Assembly (NCBI GenBank): GCA_028023455.1
Contig: JAQFVV010000012.1
Coordinates: 12,282,864 to 12,346,863, forward strand
Direction of reading: 5' to 3'
Length of the DNA: 64,000 nucleotides
From: Epiperipatus broadwayi
Lineage: Eukaryota; Onychophora; Udeonychophora; Euonychophora; Peripatidae
Below the pieces are notes generated by a model. The model was not told the DNA's origin. It saw nothing but the letters and a program-made list of their open reading frames with translations, and searched no databases. Below, in pieces: positions 47,700 through 60,825 of the stretch (position 1 is its first letter; the number at the start of each line of letters is the position of its first letter). The position numbers were made by a program, and so were the translations under genes.

Positions 47700-50600
47700 T
47701 ATTTGCTTAAAAAATCCCAATTTAATAGTTTAATTTTTAGATAAAAGTTAGTTTGAAGTGTAATATATTTTAAATTAGTGCAGTGAATAAAGTTTTTGTT
47801 GCTGGTTGAAAAGTATGATTAATTTATGCTAAAGTTTCTATTTTTGCTAGTTCTTAAAATAAGCTATATTTCAAATAGTATTTTAAAAGGTATTAGGTAG
47901 TGTAATATTTGATTAAAGTTTGAATTTAAAAGCATTAATCTTAAAGATAGCTAAGTTGGAAGGGGGGTTTAAATTACATAAGTTTTTCTATTTAGTTTAG
48001 TTTCATTGTTTTCAAATGTTGATTATATTTAGTATACATGTGTGTGTGTCAATGTTATGCATGTATGTAGACAATAGAAAGTTTTGAAATTGATTACTAA
48101 TAAATGTATTAATTATGTCAAAAATAATAGTATTTTTTAAAAGGTGTCAATCTTGAAAAACTCTTAAAAAGTAAAAAAAATTTGAAAAAAATAAGTTTGA
48201 ATTTAATTAAATAAATAATTTTTATTAAAATTAAATAAATGGTTTATTTGATAATTAAATAGTCAATAAAAGTTAATTATTTTTACTGTCTAGATATCAC
48301 ATGTTTAGACAGTCTTAATATGTTCAAGGCCAAAAATCTATAAATAAATTACCTAGATAATGAGAATGGTTAAAAATATACTAATGTTTAAGGATCCTGC
48401 CCTAAAACATTAATTGGGTTTGCTGAAAAATACCATATAACAAACATTGTAGTGAAAAGAACATAACAAGTGTTTATAAAAAGAAAAACTGAAAATAAAA
48501 AACACATCTTTAAAAAATAGCATTATTTTCACTTAATCAGTTTTAAAAGTTTTTAAGTTCATTTTATGTTAAATTGTTTATTATATTTATCAGTTTAAAT
48601 GTCCAAGTATGAAGTTAAAGTTATCCATGCAGTAATGCTCTACAATGTATTTTTCATCTATTCATTTCAGTAATAAATCACTAAAAGATTCAGCAATGAA
48701 ATTATTTTTTAAAAAGATTATAAAGTATCTTGAATTGAAAAATTATTGGAAACCTATAAGATGTTGAGATATGCATTTGTTTTTTTTATTCTACTTATAG
48801 ACTTTCAGTTAATTCGAACTTTTGGCTAGTAAATCATTTGATTAACATTTTACTATAAGTTTTAAATTTATTACTGATGCTAATTCTAATTCTTAATGAT
48901 ATTACCTGTTATATTTGATAAAGTTCTGAACTTAGAATTAATAATTTATGTGAACAGTTTAATTAAAGAAAGACAGTCATTATTAAATTATTGGAAATAA
49001 CTTTCAAAACTGTTATATTTCTATCAAACCAAAAGAGTTGCAGTAATGAATTATTTAAGAATTATTGTCAGTCTTAAAAACAAGATAAAATGCAGCAGTT
49101 TTAAATTGATGTATATAATTCTAATGAAGGCAAAGATCATAAGGATCAGTTTTCTCAACACTTTAAAAAAGACTTTGTTCATCTATTTTTCTGTCAACAC
49201 AAAAAAAATATTTTAATGTTATTTTCATTTCATGCATTGTTTAATTTCATTTTAAAATGAAAGAACTTTTAATCCTAGATAGGTAAACAAAATATAGCAT
49301 TTATTTATATGTTTTATAAATTTGAAATTATTCTTATTATTGTGTAATTATAATTTATGACTTATTCTTATCTATTATTATTTATGATATTATAAAATAT
49401 ATTTATAATGGTGCAAATATGTGAAACGGATTTGATAAGAAAACGTAGGTAAAGGGTTAATTGTAGAAGCTATTATTATTAGAATTAAGGGTTCTCATCA
49501 TTATTATTCTAGTACAGTAGAATGTGTTATTGTACAGGGATAAAAACGTCATTTTTTTTGTTTACATATGATTATGAATGAAAATGCTTTGGAAGTCGAT
49601 GTGTGAATTTAGATATCATATAAAATTTTAATGTTTAATTTCATTATGTAATCATGGTATGACAATTTACACATATTGTTAGATTAAATAAATATGTTAT
49701 TATACTTATGAATGTATGTGCAAGTTGATTATTTTATTATTATTATTATTATCATCATCATTATCAGATCCATAACTTGTGTGTTTATTAATTGGTATGC
49801 TGCTTGGAAAAGAATATCAATTTAGGAATTTTATGTAGATTTTTTATTTGCTTTTGTATGTGGTAAGCCCCTTTATGAAAGAGAGCATGGCTCACTGGTT
49901 TTCAGTACTGCCTGCACAAAATTATTGGGTGCCTCCCTATATTATTTTCTGTCATCTATTTTACCTATAATATTATTAGTATGTATTTTAAATATGTTAG
50001 AACATTTTAAGGCATGTCCATCTTTGAAATTATTTTATTAGTTCTACTGCAATTTAAATTTAAGTATATTTTTAGTATTGAGCATTTTTCTTTCCTCACC
50101 TTTCATGGGTATTAATATAGTTGTATTGCTTTAATTATTTTGTGTAATATTTTGCTATCATTACAAAATCCATAAAAAATATGTTTCCACACTGATTTTT
50201 AGGCATCAATAGTTCTGTAAAGAATTAGTGGCCTGTATATAGGAATATATGTGCATTATTTTGCTCTGACATATAATGATAAGACGGATAGTATCAAATA
50301 AAATGTGAGAACTTCTTGAATAATTTTGAAGGAATGCTTTAGAAGGGAATATTTTATCGTAAAGTATACCAATATTTCTGTTAGTACAATTTGTTAAATT
50401 AAAAGTAATACTTATTGTAAATATTTATTGTATTAAATACTATATTATCTTGCAAATAAATATTTTTCAATTATTAAATATGTTTGTGTTTTCATTGCCA
50501 TTATTACAATCATTTACCCAGAAAATCTAATTTGATAAAGTTTTATTATTTATAATTTTATAAAAGAGTACATTTCATTGATCACATAAAATTTATTTAT

Positions 50601-51320
50601 CTATTTTATTTATTTATTTTATTTATTTATTTCACCTGCACTGGTAATAAGATACATAATATTGTCTACTATGTTAATTTGTCTTTATTTTAAATATATT
50701 TTGTAATGTAGTTGGCAGTATAAAATTACCCTTTCCATCTTCTTTATTATTTTATTTGCCATACTTGGTATAAGTTCATATAAAGATAATAGAAATATAT
50801 TTATAGTTAGTGTAAACTAAATATTTAAATAAGAAGAAATTTTGAAATATTTAAGAAATGTTTTATATGCTAGCCATGTGTTATATAAAGTGTTAAAATA
50901 TTTTTTTGCATTTTTGTTTGCCTAAGACACAAGATATCCTACGATTAGTTACAAGAAGAAAAAATATTTAATTTAAAACATAAATAATTAATGCATTTAA
51001 GAATATTAAAGTATTTATCACAAAATCTTTTTTTTTTATCAAGTATATGAATGAACCCTGAGATATAGATAAAGTATAAATCATGAGATAAGATTTACAA
51101 TTTTAAAAAAACCTGAGTTTAAATAACTAGCACTTGAGAAAAATTTAAATATAAAAAGAACCTAAGATATTTTAATAATTGCATTTATATGGTAGTTTTT
51201 CTGTATAAGAATGCTCATTCACCATGTTGTGGAAAATCCACAGCTATTATAGTGTTGACCTGCCTATGTGTGTCAACTTCTTATGCACCTGTCATAATGT
51301 TACAGTGATTGGTTACAATA
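47700..51320. other. AT-rich stretch, no gene recognised
   Basis: It contains TTA/ATC runs near 49,735-49,765 and a TTTA/ATTT run at 50,592-50,632. A GC-richer phrase near 49,865-49,945 (GCATGGCTCACTGGTT) faintly resembles an A-box, but no B-box follows at tRNA spacing. No coding feature was supported. Confidence 0.4.
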
Positions 51321-51334
51321 TATATTTTAATAGT

Positions 51335-52620
51335 ATAAAATAAACAAGAGAGACTTTTCAAAAACACAAATTGAGGGTTTCAAAATTTGTAATAATATCA
51401 AAAAAATTAGACAAGAGAAATAAAAAACTCTATTCACATGTCCTAGCTTCAAGCACCAAATTTATAAGGATACAATGATGAATAAGAAAATGCCAGGCTA
51501 CCATAATGGTCAAATATCCAATACAATTTATTTGTTCATAAATATTATAATAGAGTTATTAATAGCTGTTTGTTTTATTTATTTTAAAAAATGCTAGCTT
51601 TTATTAATGCCCTGTAAATTGTAAAGCTGAAATTTTAAATAATACCAATTATTTAATATAAATATGTAATGAAATAAATATGCAAATTAAAATTAATAAT
51701 GCTATATTAATTAATAAATAAAATCTAATAGCATGAAATGAGTAAAGATTAAGCAAGTTTTTATTGATAAAATAATTAAAATTAATGTGGAATAGTATTT
51801 TAAAATTCATTAATAAATTTACATTGGTATTTACACATAAATAACCCTTCTGCTACTGTATGGTAAATTTATCTAAATTCAAAATGTATGAAGAAATTAG
51901 ATTTAATGACTATATAGAATTTTATTAGAGGAATTTATTAATAGTTTTGATAGCAATAAGTGTTGTGAAAATATTAGATTAACTTTTAATGACTATTGAA
52001 CACTAGTATAATGGTAATATTTATGTTATTTATCAATTACATCTTGTGTATCCATGTTCATAATAAAATTTATAAATGGTAATTGCTATACCTTATATTT
52101 ATTAATTTAAATGAGGCTTGGATGAATAATAATAATAATAATTTATTTACAAATGGACAATAGAAAATTAAAGAATTTAGATTAAGATATTATATAAGAT
52201 TGCATTTATTTAAATATAAAATGAGACTAAAAAATAAAATTACTCATTCCAAAACCAGAGGAATACATCCATATATCTATTAATTCCAAGTGGACAACAC
52301 ATAAAGTTATAAACTTGTTATAGTTTGCACACTGAATATCCAAATAAACCTAAACAAGTTATTGAACTTTATTTTGATTATTAATTATGAAATTTAAACT
52401 ATTATAATTTTTCTTTGATTAAGTACCATTTAAATATTCACTCACACATGAAATATACATTAAAAGGCCCCTTTAAAAAATATAATCCTATAAATAATGA
52501 TTTATGTTCATCACCAAGTTTCTATTGCCTTTTGGGTTTCTTTTTATTAAGTTCCAAAAAAAAAATACATTAGAAAAATTCAAAAGAGTTTTAAAGATTA
52601 TTTATTAAGCAGACTATTTA
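51335..52620. repeat. Long interspersed repeat R2, copy C
   Basis: This aligns in the same orientation with 62,012-63,640. Landmarks: GTATAAAATAAACAA at the left edge, AAATTGAGGGTTTCAAAATT near 51,370, CTTCTGCTACTGTATGGTAA near 51,848, ATCTTGTGTATCCATGTTCA near 52,042, TGGACAACACATAAAGTTAT near 52,292 and TTATTTATTAAGCAGACTAT at the right edge. Non-coding. With copy D it could be the two LTRs of a minus-oriented element whose gag-like ORF lies beside copy D. The RTE copy B begins only about 35 bases to its right. Confidence 0.65.
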
Positions 52621-52654
52621 TAACTCCTAGTAATGCATTAAAATAATTATCCTC

Positions 52655-52894
52655 CAAATGATTATTATCATGATCAAGGTTATTATTACCATCATCAACC
52701 TTTATCAATCCACTGCAGGATGAGGGTCTCCCCAAGTTTAATTCATCTTCTCTAATCTTTAGCCTCTGATCTTTAGCCTCTGTTCTCCATATCACACCTA
52801 CACACTTTCTTATTTCATCTATCCATTTCACATTTTGTCTTTTTCTGGGTCTTTTGCAATCTCTTGAATCCCATTTAAGATTTTGATTATCCAT
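52655..52894 (-). pseudogene. RTE ORF2 C terminus and 3' tail, copy B
   Basis: The frame starting at 52,894 gives LKWDSRDCKRPRKRQNVKWI, DEIRKCVGVIWRTEAKDQRL, matching the RTE C-terminal pattern 'WxPRxxKRxRGRPxxRWxDEIRxxxGxxWxxxAxDRxxW'. It runs into the 3' UTR with GAGACCCTCATCCTGCAGTG and a tail of TGATGATGG/AATAATA repeats at about 52,655-52,700. Confidence 0.85.
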
Positions 52895-53249
52895 CTATTA
52901 TCATTTCTTCTAGCAACATGTCCAACCCAACTCCAGTCTTTTATTTCTTTCAATGATGTCAGTAATGCATGTTTGGTCTCTTACCCATGTATTTTCAATC
53001 TCTTTTTGATACTCCTAACATGCATCTCTCCATATTTTTTGAATGATCTGAAGAGTCTGTATTGCTCTTCTATTATGTGTTCAAGTCTCAGATCCATAAG
53101 TAAGAACTGGTAAAACACATTTATTAAAAACCTTCCTTTTTAATATACAGGCATATTTCCTTTTAATACTGTTATTCCTATCAAAAGCACTCCAAACAAG
53201 ATTAACCCTATGATTAATTTCATCCATTATGTTTCCATCTATAATAATA

Positions 53250-54320
53250 ACATGACCAAGATATTTGTCATTGTTAACTTCTTCTAACTAATCATAATCA
53301 ATTTTTATTTTCATATTTTCAGAAAATCCACTGAATATTACTTTAGTCTTTTTAACATTTACTTTTAGTCATACTTTCTTACTTTCATCTGAAAACTTTT
53401 TCAACAGTTGCTGATGCTTTGAAGCAATATTTGTAAAAACAACTATATCATCAGTGCAATCTAAATGTCTTAAATAATCTCCATTTATTTTTACACCTTT
53501 AGTTTACCAATTTAATCCACAAAATACTTTTTGCAGCACTGTTGTAAAAATTTTTGGAGATATAAAGTTATCATATCCTACACCTTTCTCAATGTTAACT
53601 TTCCTAGTATCATTATGTAATCTAATTGTTACTGTTGCATCTACACCTTGATGATCCAATGCTTTAATCACTGAAGAAATGCTTATAAAAGCAAATGTTT
53701 TTTTATAATTCACAAATTCAAAACTTAATGGCAACTCATATTTAGAGGTTCATTCTATAACTTTGTTAAATGCTTGGATATGATCTACTGTACTAAAACC
53801 AAAGGAGTTGCAATTATCTTGGTAAAATTTTTGTATAAATCTGATTAAAGATGTATGTCTGTAATTTCTAATATCTTCTTTATCACCTCTTTTAAATATT
53901 AATATTAGTACTACATTCTTTTAATCATCTGATACTTCTTTGTCATTTAGACATTTTGTATATAACTTTGCCAAAAAAAATTCTATTTCTTTGCCTGCTT
54001 TTTTTAGTATATCAATTATAATTCCATCATTACCTGGAGCTTTTCTCTTTATTATAAATTTAATTGCATGTCTCACCTCTTTATTTAATATCCTGGGCAA
54101 TTCAGAAGATATAATAGATGTAGCAAGTACTTGTTTTTTTATTAATATTATAATTCATAATAAAACTCTTCTTCTCATCTCTCTCTTAAGTAATAGTATA
54201 TATTTTTATTGCAGATATAAGTTTTCTGCCAATACCAAAATGTTGTTTTATACTCTTAAACTTTTATTCTCTTTTACAATTTTTCTCGCTAGTTCATAAT
54301 TATACTTGCTTATATTATTA
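53250..54320 (-). pseudogene. RTE reverse transcriptase, copy B
   Basis: The frame 53,734-53,504 gives PLSFEFVNYKKTFAFISISS, VIKALDHQGVDATVTIRLHN, DTRKVNIEKGVGYDNFISPK and IFTTVLQKVFCGLNW. These are the boxes 'xFIDYxKAFD', 'ATxxIRLH' and 'RGVRQGDxISPKLFTA'. Catalytic residues are damaged: KTFA replaces KAFD, and GVGYDN replaces GVRQGD. Downstream YLRHLDCTDDIVVF keeps the DD of 'FADD' but as CTDD. A plus-strand frame at 53,940-54,299 is antisense. Confidence 0.85.
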
Positions 54321-54599
54321 TCAACTTTTTGTTGCATCATTTTACAAAATTTAATATATTCAATTCCTTCTTAAAGCATCATTTTTATATATCTTCATTT
54401 TCCTTTTTTTTTTCATAAATTCTTTAGTCTCAATAGAAATTTTATTGTTCAATTGCTGCTTTTTTCTATTATCTATCTTTGTTGCAATTTTTAAAAGTGT
54501 ATCAGTCAGTTGTTTTCCTATTAATTTCATTCAAATCTGAATCATTTTCAAAATGTACTAATAATTGGAAACAATCTGCAAGTTCTAATTTAAATTCAT

Positions 54600-55985
54600 T
54601 AGAATGTTTCTGAAGATTAGGAATATCTACTGTAAATATTGTTTTTCTTAATAATTTTTGTTTCTCTAGTTTTGCATTAACGTGTATCTTACATCTTAGT
54701 AATCAATGATCATTTCCTGTGTTGAATTTAGTAAGGACATTACAATCATGAAATATGTGTTTTCTGATAGTTAAAATATAATTTAATTCTGCTGTACCTT
54801 TATTTGGATGCACCTTTGTCCATTTCCTTTTAACATTGTTTTAAAAAAAAGTTCATAATGTAAAGTTCTTCTTCTGCAAATTCCAAAAATTTATGTCCAC
54901 TCTCATTTTTATTACTCCCACAGCACTTTCATCTTTCATTTGTTTACCAATTCTAGCATTAAAATCTTCCTTAATAATTTTAAAATGTTATTTAGTCTGA
55001 TCAAATGCCTTTTGTATATCTGTCATATCTCACCTTGCCTTCAGAAGTGGACTAGTCCAGAATCCTTCTGGATTGTACATTCGTTGCCACTAACATATGA
55101 GTAAACAGATAGATAAAAATCAGGCAATGGTTAGCATGAACCAATAGAAAGTGATACTCCATGAATCTGATTGCTTTCAGTGAGGTAAGGGATCTGACAC
55201 TAAATAGTCAGCCTATTTGGAGGTAAGGCAGTGAACATCTATCTAACCTAAATGATGTTATACATTTTCCTTTGAAACTTCTGCTAACAGTGAGAATTTC
55301 CCTTCTAGCCATTATGCTATTGGTCTACACAATGAGGCAAGTCCATTATAAAACTGGGAGCTGCAAAGACAGGAGTTGACTTGAGGCAAGCTGCCTGATG
55401 CAGCCAGAAGAGTCATCATTAAACAATCTCACAAGGCAGACTGTTACATATAGCTGGAAGTGAGTCAAGTCCTTTGGACAAAAGTGGCCCTGCATTAATT
55501 GAGACTATATACCTGGCAGTATATTTATTGATTGTATATTATATAAATATATTTAATCCTAATAAACTATATTAATTAAACTTCAGATGTTCATATTTTT
55601 TGTTATTGTTGGTTTGAGTTTGCAATCCAGACCAAGTATAACAATATCCATATAAAAAATCTCTGCTAATTTATCATTATGAGAACTTGTTAGGGTATAA
55701 ACTTGAATCATATGCATTTGGTTCATTCTTATTAAGTTGAATAACTAATCTTGCCCACTCTGTCTGATACACCATCAGTCTCCACATTGTTGTTCTTCAC
55801 CTTTTATTTATAATGAATCCTACTCCACATGTACTGCCAATATTTGTGCTTTTGTAGTAGAATACATGCCTACTTTTTAAATCAATTCATTTTTTACCTT
55901 TTCTTCCAATTTGTGAACAAAGTCCAATAATGTCCCATTTAATATGAGATAGTTCTTTTAATTCTTGCAATCTTTCTTCACTTGA
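54600..55985 (-). pseudogene. RTE endonuclease, copy B, split by the solo LTR
   Basis: Upstream of the LTR, HMIQVYTLTSSHNDKLAEIF reaches YMDI; downstream, QKAFDQT, EDFNARIGKQMKDESA and KRKWTKVHPNKGTAELNYIL continue into TIRKHIFHDCNVLTKFNTG and NDH. These are the RTE endonuclease motifs: 'GDFNARIG', 'WTWxSPxGxxxNxIDYIL' and 'SDH', the last a catalytic Asp-His pair, present here as NDH. The coding region is continuous on both sides of the insertion, apart from stops. Confidence 0.85.
55016..55648. mobile_element. Solo LTR, 623 bp, with 5-bp target duplication
   Basis: ATATC at 55,016-55,020 is repeated at 55,644-55,648. The 623 bases between (55,021-55,643) begin TGTCATATC and end AGTATAACA, so they carry 5'-TGT...ACA-3' termini as LTRs do. 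They interrupt the endonuclease coding region of RTE copy B, which otherwise reads through. An AATAAA at 55,561-55,566 could be the poly-A signal if the LTR is plus-oriented. No internal retroviral sequence remains, as expected after LTR-LTR recombination. The block is GC-richer and less decayed than its host. Confidence 0.88.
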
Positions 55986-56330
55986 TAAGTGATCTGCAGT
56001 TGTAAGTATCTAAATAAAAGTCATCAAATGGCAGTTTGGATTCACAATCAGGTGATTCTTGTACCCTCAATCTTCAGCCCCCAACTGCTGTTTTGGTTAG
56101 TGAATTACAGCCTCCTGGAAATAGGGATATGACATTTTTGTCTGTCATGATTATATATATCTATTAGATTTTTTTAAATTTACACACACATTCATTCTGC
56201 CTTATTAGGCAACTGAAAACAAAGACTATAGTGTTTCTTGAGCTCAAACTCAGAGGTAAAAAAGCAATAAACTTAATATGCTGGCTAATGCATGTTGGTG
56301 AGCAGCTCATCCATGTTTGTATACTGTATA

Positions 56331-59255
56331 AATAATCGTATAGTAATAACAGCTGCAACAATAAGAACATATGGAGTAGACATTAGGAATTTGTCCACTT
56401 TGGTTCCTTTCAGGCCTCCAAGAAAAATCAAAGGGTCTTCTTTCAATTAACAGCAAACTGCATTCTGCAGCCATTATTATTATACATCCTTATAAATTCT
56501 GGTTTTGTTGGAACATACATAAAACACAAATGCAGGTAAGTAATTTTCAATAGTTAGACTTTATTAATATTTCAGATTTTAAAAGTTTTGATTTGTTAAA
56601 ACTATTATCATTTTATCTTTATTGTGTCAATAATCCAAAAGCACCATATATATGTAAACATGTATATAGATTTATCGTTAACACTTATTAATATCTTCAC
56701 AACTTTTACAATATTCTATTAGCAAATCATTATTATTTTGAATCCTTGGCAATTTATTAATTTTATTCCCTGGTACTCACATAAATATTAGTTGTACAAG
56801 TTTATATATTGACTTTAACTTTAAACAAGAATTTAAAATTTTTTCCTTAAAGTTTTCCAGAATGCTATAACAAATTGTATTTCAATTGTTACTTCAAAAA
56901 TTTCAGTAGATTTACTTGTCTTTTCAGCATCAACATCAAGCTCTTATTTATCCCCTTATCATATTGCTTTCCTCAAGAACATCTTTAAAATTTGTATATA
57001 CTGCATCTTAAAAAAATATCTATTGTAAAAAAAAATGTAGCATTTATTGAGGTGACTGACATGTATATAAAAATAACAAAAGAATAAACGAATAAGAGAA
57101 CCAACTTAAAATCATGGGCTTATTTATATATTTTTTGTTTATTTATTAATGAGGTCATCAACTTAGATATTACAACCAGCTTATAACTTGACATCCACCA
57201 TTTGAAAGAATCATTATTTCTATATTATTAGTGTTTCATCTTTGTTTTATATGCAGAATGCCATCGCTGACAGTACGTCTTCTCTAAATTCTGCCAGTAG
57301 CATATTTAAAAATAAAACAATAACAATGATCTTTAGATTTCTTTTTTTAAAATAAAGAAAAAAGACATAATTTTTAATTTTAAATTACTGTAATAGTTTA
57401 AACAGAAATATTACTACCTTCAAATCATTTGTAAATTTAAAATCAATACATGCACACATATAGACACACATACACATGAAGATGTAATTTATTATTTACT
57501 TCCCCTATCAAAATGTATAGAGAAACAATGTTATTTTAACTCTCTAAAAAATGAAGATCTTTAACCAGAAGTAACTTTTAAAATAAGATATCAAATCTAT
57601 CATGTATTATTTTCTTAAAAATAAAAAGATAATCAATTGCACATTATTTTTTTAGAAAGACAAAATAAAAATAAATTGAAATATTTTGTTTTGTATTTTG
57701 TTAGTCCCCTAATAAGTTAAGATTAGACATGATATCACCAGACAACTTTACAAATAATCAATAATCTGTATATCTATGACCTATATTTTTTTATATTCCA
57801 AATGTGACCAAGATTATGATAAATATTTTTTTCATATAAACCTATAACATATAAGAATTATTTTACTTAAAATTCTTAATTTTAAACAACCTCTCTTTTT
57901 ATGTTTTTATTATCTCTCTCAAACTGTATTCTATTACCTTCCTACTTATACATTCATCATTGTTTAATGCCATCATAGAATTAATTCAAAACACCAAGTG
58001 ATTCAAAATCTTTTTTACTACTTTTCTTATTTGTGATAAGAATTATGTGACTCATTAAGACACTATATTTATTCTAAACACTAAAATACAAAACATTGAT
58101 AAACTATTTATTACCCCAAAATTTTTATTCTTATATTTCTCATTTTATAACTGTACTAAACATTAACAGAATAAAATATCTTATCATCGGATATCATTGT
58201 AATTAAAAATAATGTTACTAATCCCAGCAATATTAAAATACTTTACCAAAGTAGAAACATAAAAAATCCTCCATAATTAATGTATGTTTTTCTGATTAAC
58301 ATCTAATTTCATAAACACTTGCAATAATTTATTTTAAAACATAAATAAAACTTTAATAACAAAATCAGATGCTAAGTATCTATTATTAAATAGTCAGAAT
58401 TTTATTATTTTGTTCTTGATAAACTGAAATTTCCAAATGCATACTGCAAAACTTTTACTAATTCATGTTTTCAGTACAGAAATGTTACTATATATTTAAA
58501 TATACTCTCATGCAGTTTTCAATAATATTTCATCTAGTGAAATTAATCACATTTCTATAAATTTAACAAAAGATAACTTCATTAAGTAATTACTTGTAAT
58601 CAATATATATAATTTGGTTTCATCTGCTCTCTGTAGAGCCATATTATCCTAAACTTTATAAATAAAATATTTTTACCATCAAGTTTTAAAGTCATGAGTT
58701 TCATTTGAATCCTAACTTATTTTAAACACAATAACATTGAATTATATAAAATACATATAACTAAACTCTTATTTAAATCATACCTGAAATTATAAAGGGA
58801 AATAAACTAATATTTCAATAATTTTATTTAACCAAGCAATTTGTATTTCAATAAAAGAATATTAATGTAGTTAATATCTATCAAAACTTTCCTTTTTGAA
58901 TCCAATGGTATATTTATAACACAAATCTATTGCTAAATTATAGTAATTTCTTGTATAGTTAGCAAAGTATTTAATCCTTTGATCACATATAAAGATCACA
59001 TTCCTATACCACATAAAATTACTTTGCCCTTCATTACAATTTAATCTGTAATTATTCATAATTGGTATCCCCATTGTATATGTGCAGCTATATCTATATC
59101 AATGGTTACTGATCATTAAAACATCTCGCTAAAGTATAATCTATTTAGGAAATTATACCATATACTTTAAATTAATATTATTAAGTTCTTCATCACTACT
59201 ATTACAAAACAATGGATTAAACCTTTTTATTACATTTACTTTTTTCCTAATATTT
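56331..59255. other. AT-rich stretch, no gene recognised
   Basis: If copies C and D of R2 are LTRs of one element, this would be its internal region, yet I find no pol motifs. The minus-strand frame 58,871-59,074 (67 codons) has no motif I recognise. A few short phrases repeat but nothing diagnostic. Confidence 0.35.
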
Positions 59256-59830
59256 TCCAGCTATCAAGTTTTCTATTTTAATAGTCACTTTCATCATTAA
59301 GAACCTTGTGATACTTCAAATTATTTTTAAATGCATTATATAGATGTACTTTATCAAAATTTTCCCACTCTCTGTTAAAGCCATAATGTTTTTCTTCTCT
59401 AGAATAACATTATATGAAACTGATTTTTTGTTAATTTTTGAATATTTGTAGATATGCATCCCCAATAAACACATCAACCCTATTTTTGACATGTACTACC
59501 ACATTAATAATTTCCTAAAAATTCTTTACATTCATCCACTACCTTATGTTTTGCAATAACATATTTAGCAGCTAACTCCACTTTAGTTTTCATAAATTCA
59601 CCATCCACATTATCACTTTGAGATTCTTTAACTTCAACTTCTAAATTACTAGCATCAATTTTTGTTCATAGCTTCTCTATCAACTTTTAATTTTCTATTT
59701 CACTTTATTTTTATATTAAACAATTCAAAATATAGCAAAACTCTCCATACAGTATGCCATCTTGTGACAACAAGAGCAATCAATGGATGCCAGAAGGCTT
59801 GTGCATAAAATCTCTATCTAGTGCCTACTC

Positions 59831-59889
59831 ATCCAATATCCTCAGATTAGTTTCTGGCTTGTGGCCTTCATCAGTGAAGAGCCTTGGAT
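59831..59889 (-). ncRNA. Hammerhead ribozyme, unit 1 (minus strand, nearly intact)
   Basis: Minus strand: stem I outer ATCCAA (59,889-59,884) pairs with TTGGAT (59,836-59,831). Inner CTTCA (59,879-59,875) pairs with TGAGG (59,844-59,840), a different pair set from unit 3 that still preserves the helix. CTGATGA (59,874-59,868), stem II GGC/GCC and GAAA (59,854-59,851) are intact. The stem III/cleavage segment reads CTAATC where unit 3 has CTAGTC, weakening stem III. Probably reduced activity. Confidence 0.7.
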
Positions 59890-60376
59890 CTGAGAGCCCT
59901 GCACCTAGATCTTAGGATCTAATGCAACCTCTAGCAGCCACCTTTTAACTCTACTTAACTACAAAACTATGAGAATGAAATTGAAAACACAATAACATTT
60001 TCAATCCAAGCTCAATAGCTTATATAGTCATATGGGTCTGAACTCAATTCAGCACCCATACATTTTGGTGACTTTGGCTCCTTAACAACCATAGCCACCA
60101 CTAGCCTATTATGCAGGAATGGTGTTAAACCACTAAACATCACATGATCACTATCTCATACTTGCACATAATTGTTATTAAACAATTCAAAACATAGCAA
60201 AACTCTCCATACAGTAGTGTCATCTTGTGCCATATGTCTATATAAGCTATTGAGCTTGGATTGAAAATATTATTGTGTTTTTAATTTCATTCTCATGGTT
60301 TTGGAGTTAAGTAGAGTTAAAAGGTGGCTGCTAGAGGGTTGCATTAGATCATAAGATCTAGGTGCCATGCTCTCAT

Positions 60377-60434
60377 ATCCAAGGCTTTTCAGTGACAAAG
60401 GCTACAAGCCAGAAACTAGTCTGGGGATATTGAA
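60377..60434 (+). ncRNA. Hammerhead ribozyme, unit 2 (core mutated)
   Basis: Homologous to unit 3, with ATCCAA, TTTCA, stem II GGC/GCC, GAAAC and TAGTC^TGGGG. The catalytic CTGATGA has become GTGACAA, and the outer stem I partner reads TTGAAT. Expected to be inactive. Confidence 0.75.
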
Positions 60435-60825
60435 TGAGTAGGCACTAGATAGGAATTTTATGCACTAGCCTTCTGGCATCCATTGATCGCTCTTGTTGGC
60501 ACAAGATGGCACTACTGTATGGAGAGTTTTGCTATGTTTTGAATTGTTTAATAACAATTATGTGCTAGTGATCATATGATGTTTAGTGTTTTAACACTAA
60601 TCCTGCCTAATAGGATAGTGGTGGCTATGGTTGTTAAAGAGCCAAAGTCACCAAAATGTATGGGTGCTGAATTGAGTTCAGACCCATATGACTATATAAG
60701 CTATTGAGCTTGGATTGAAAATATTGTGTTTTCAATTTCATTCTCATGGTTTTGTAGTTAAGTAGAGTTAATTGGTGGCTGCTAGAGGGTTGCATTAGAT
60801 CCTAAGACTTAGGTGCAGCTCTCAG

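Larger units (their letters stand above)
52655..56330 (-). mobile_element. RTE-clade LINE, copy B (decayed, interrupted by a solo LTR)
   Basis: This is a minus-strand RTE of the same family as copy A, with 5' leader (about 56,330-55,990), endonuclease (55,985-55,649 and 55,015-54,600), linker and reverse transcriptase (54,550-53,250), C terminus (52,894-52,700) and the 3' end GAGACCCTCATCCTGCAGTG plus a TGATGATGG tail. About 3.05 kb once the 623-bp LTR is discounted. Frames are better preserved than in copy A but still carry stops and frameshifts. Confidence 0.88.

Noticed and set aside
49865-49945. Possible tRNA or SINE head (GCATGGCTCACTGGTT)
   Set aside because: No B-box at the right distance and no relative elsewhere in the window.
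53940-54299. 119-codon plus-strand frame with hydrophobic segments
   Set aside because: It is antisense to the RTE copy B reverse transcriptase, where minus-strand motifs are recognisable.
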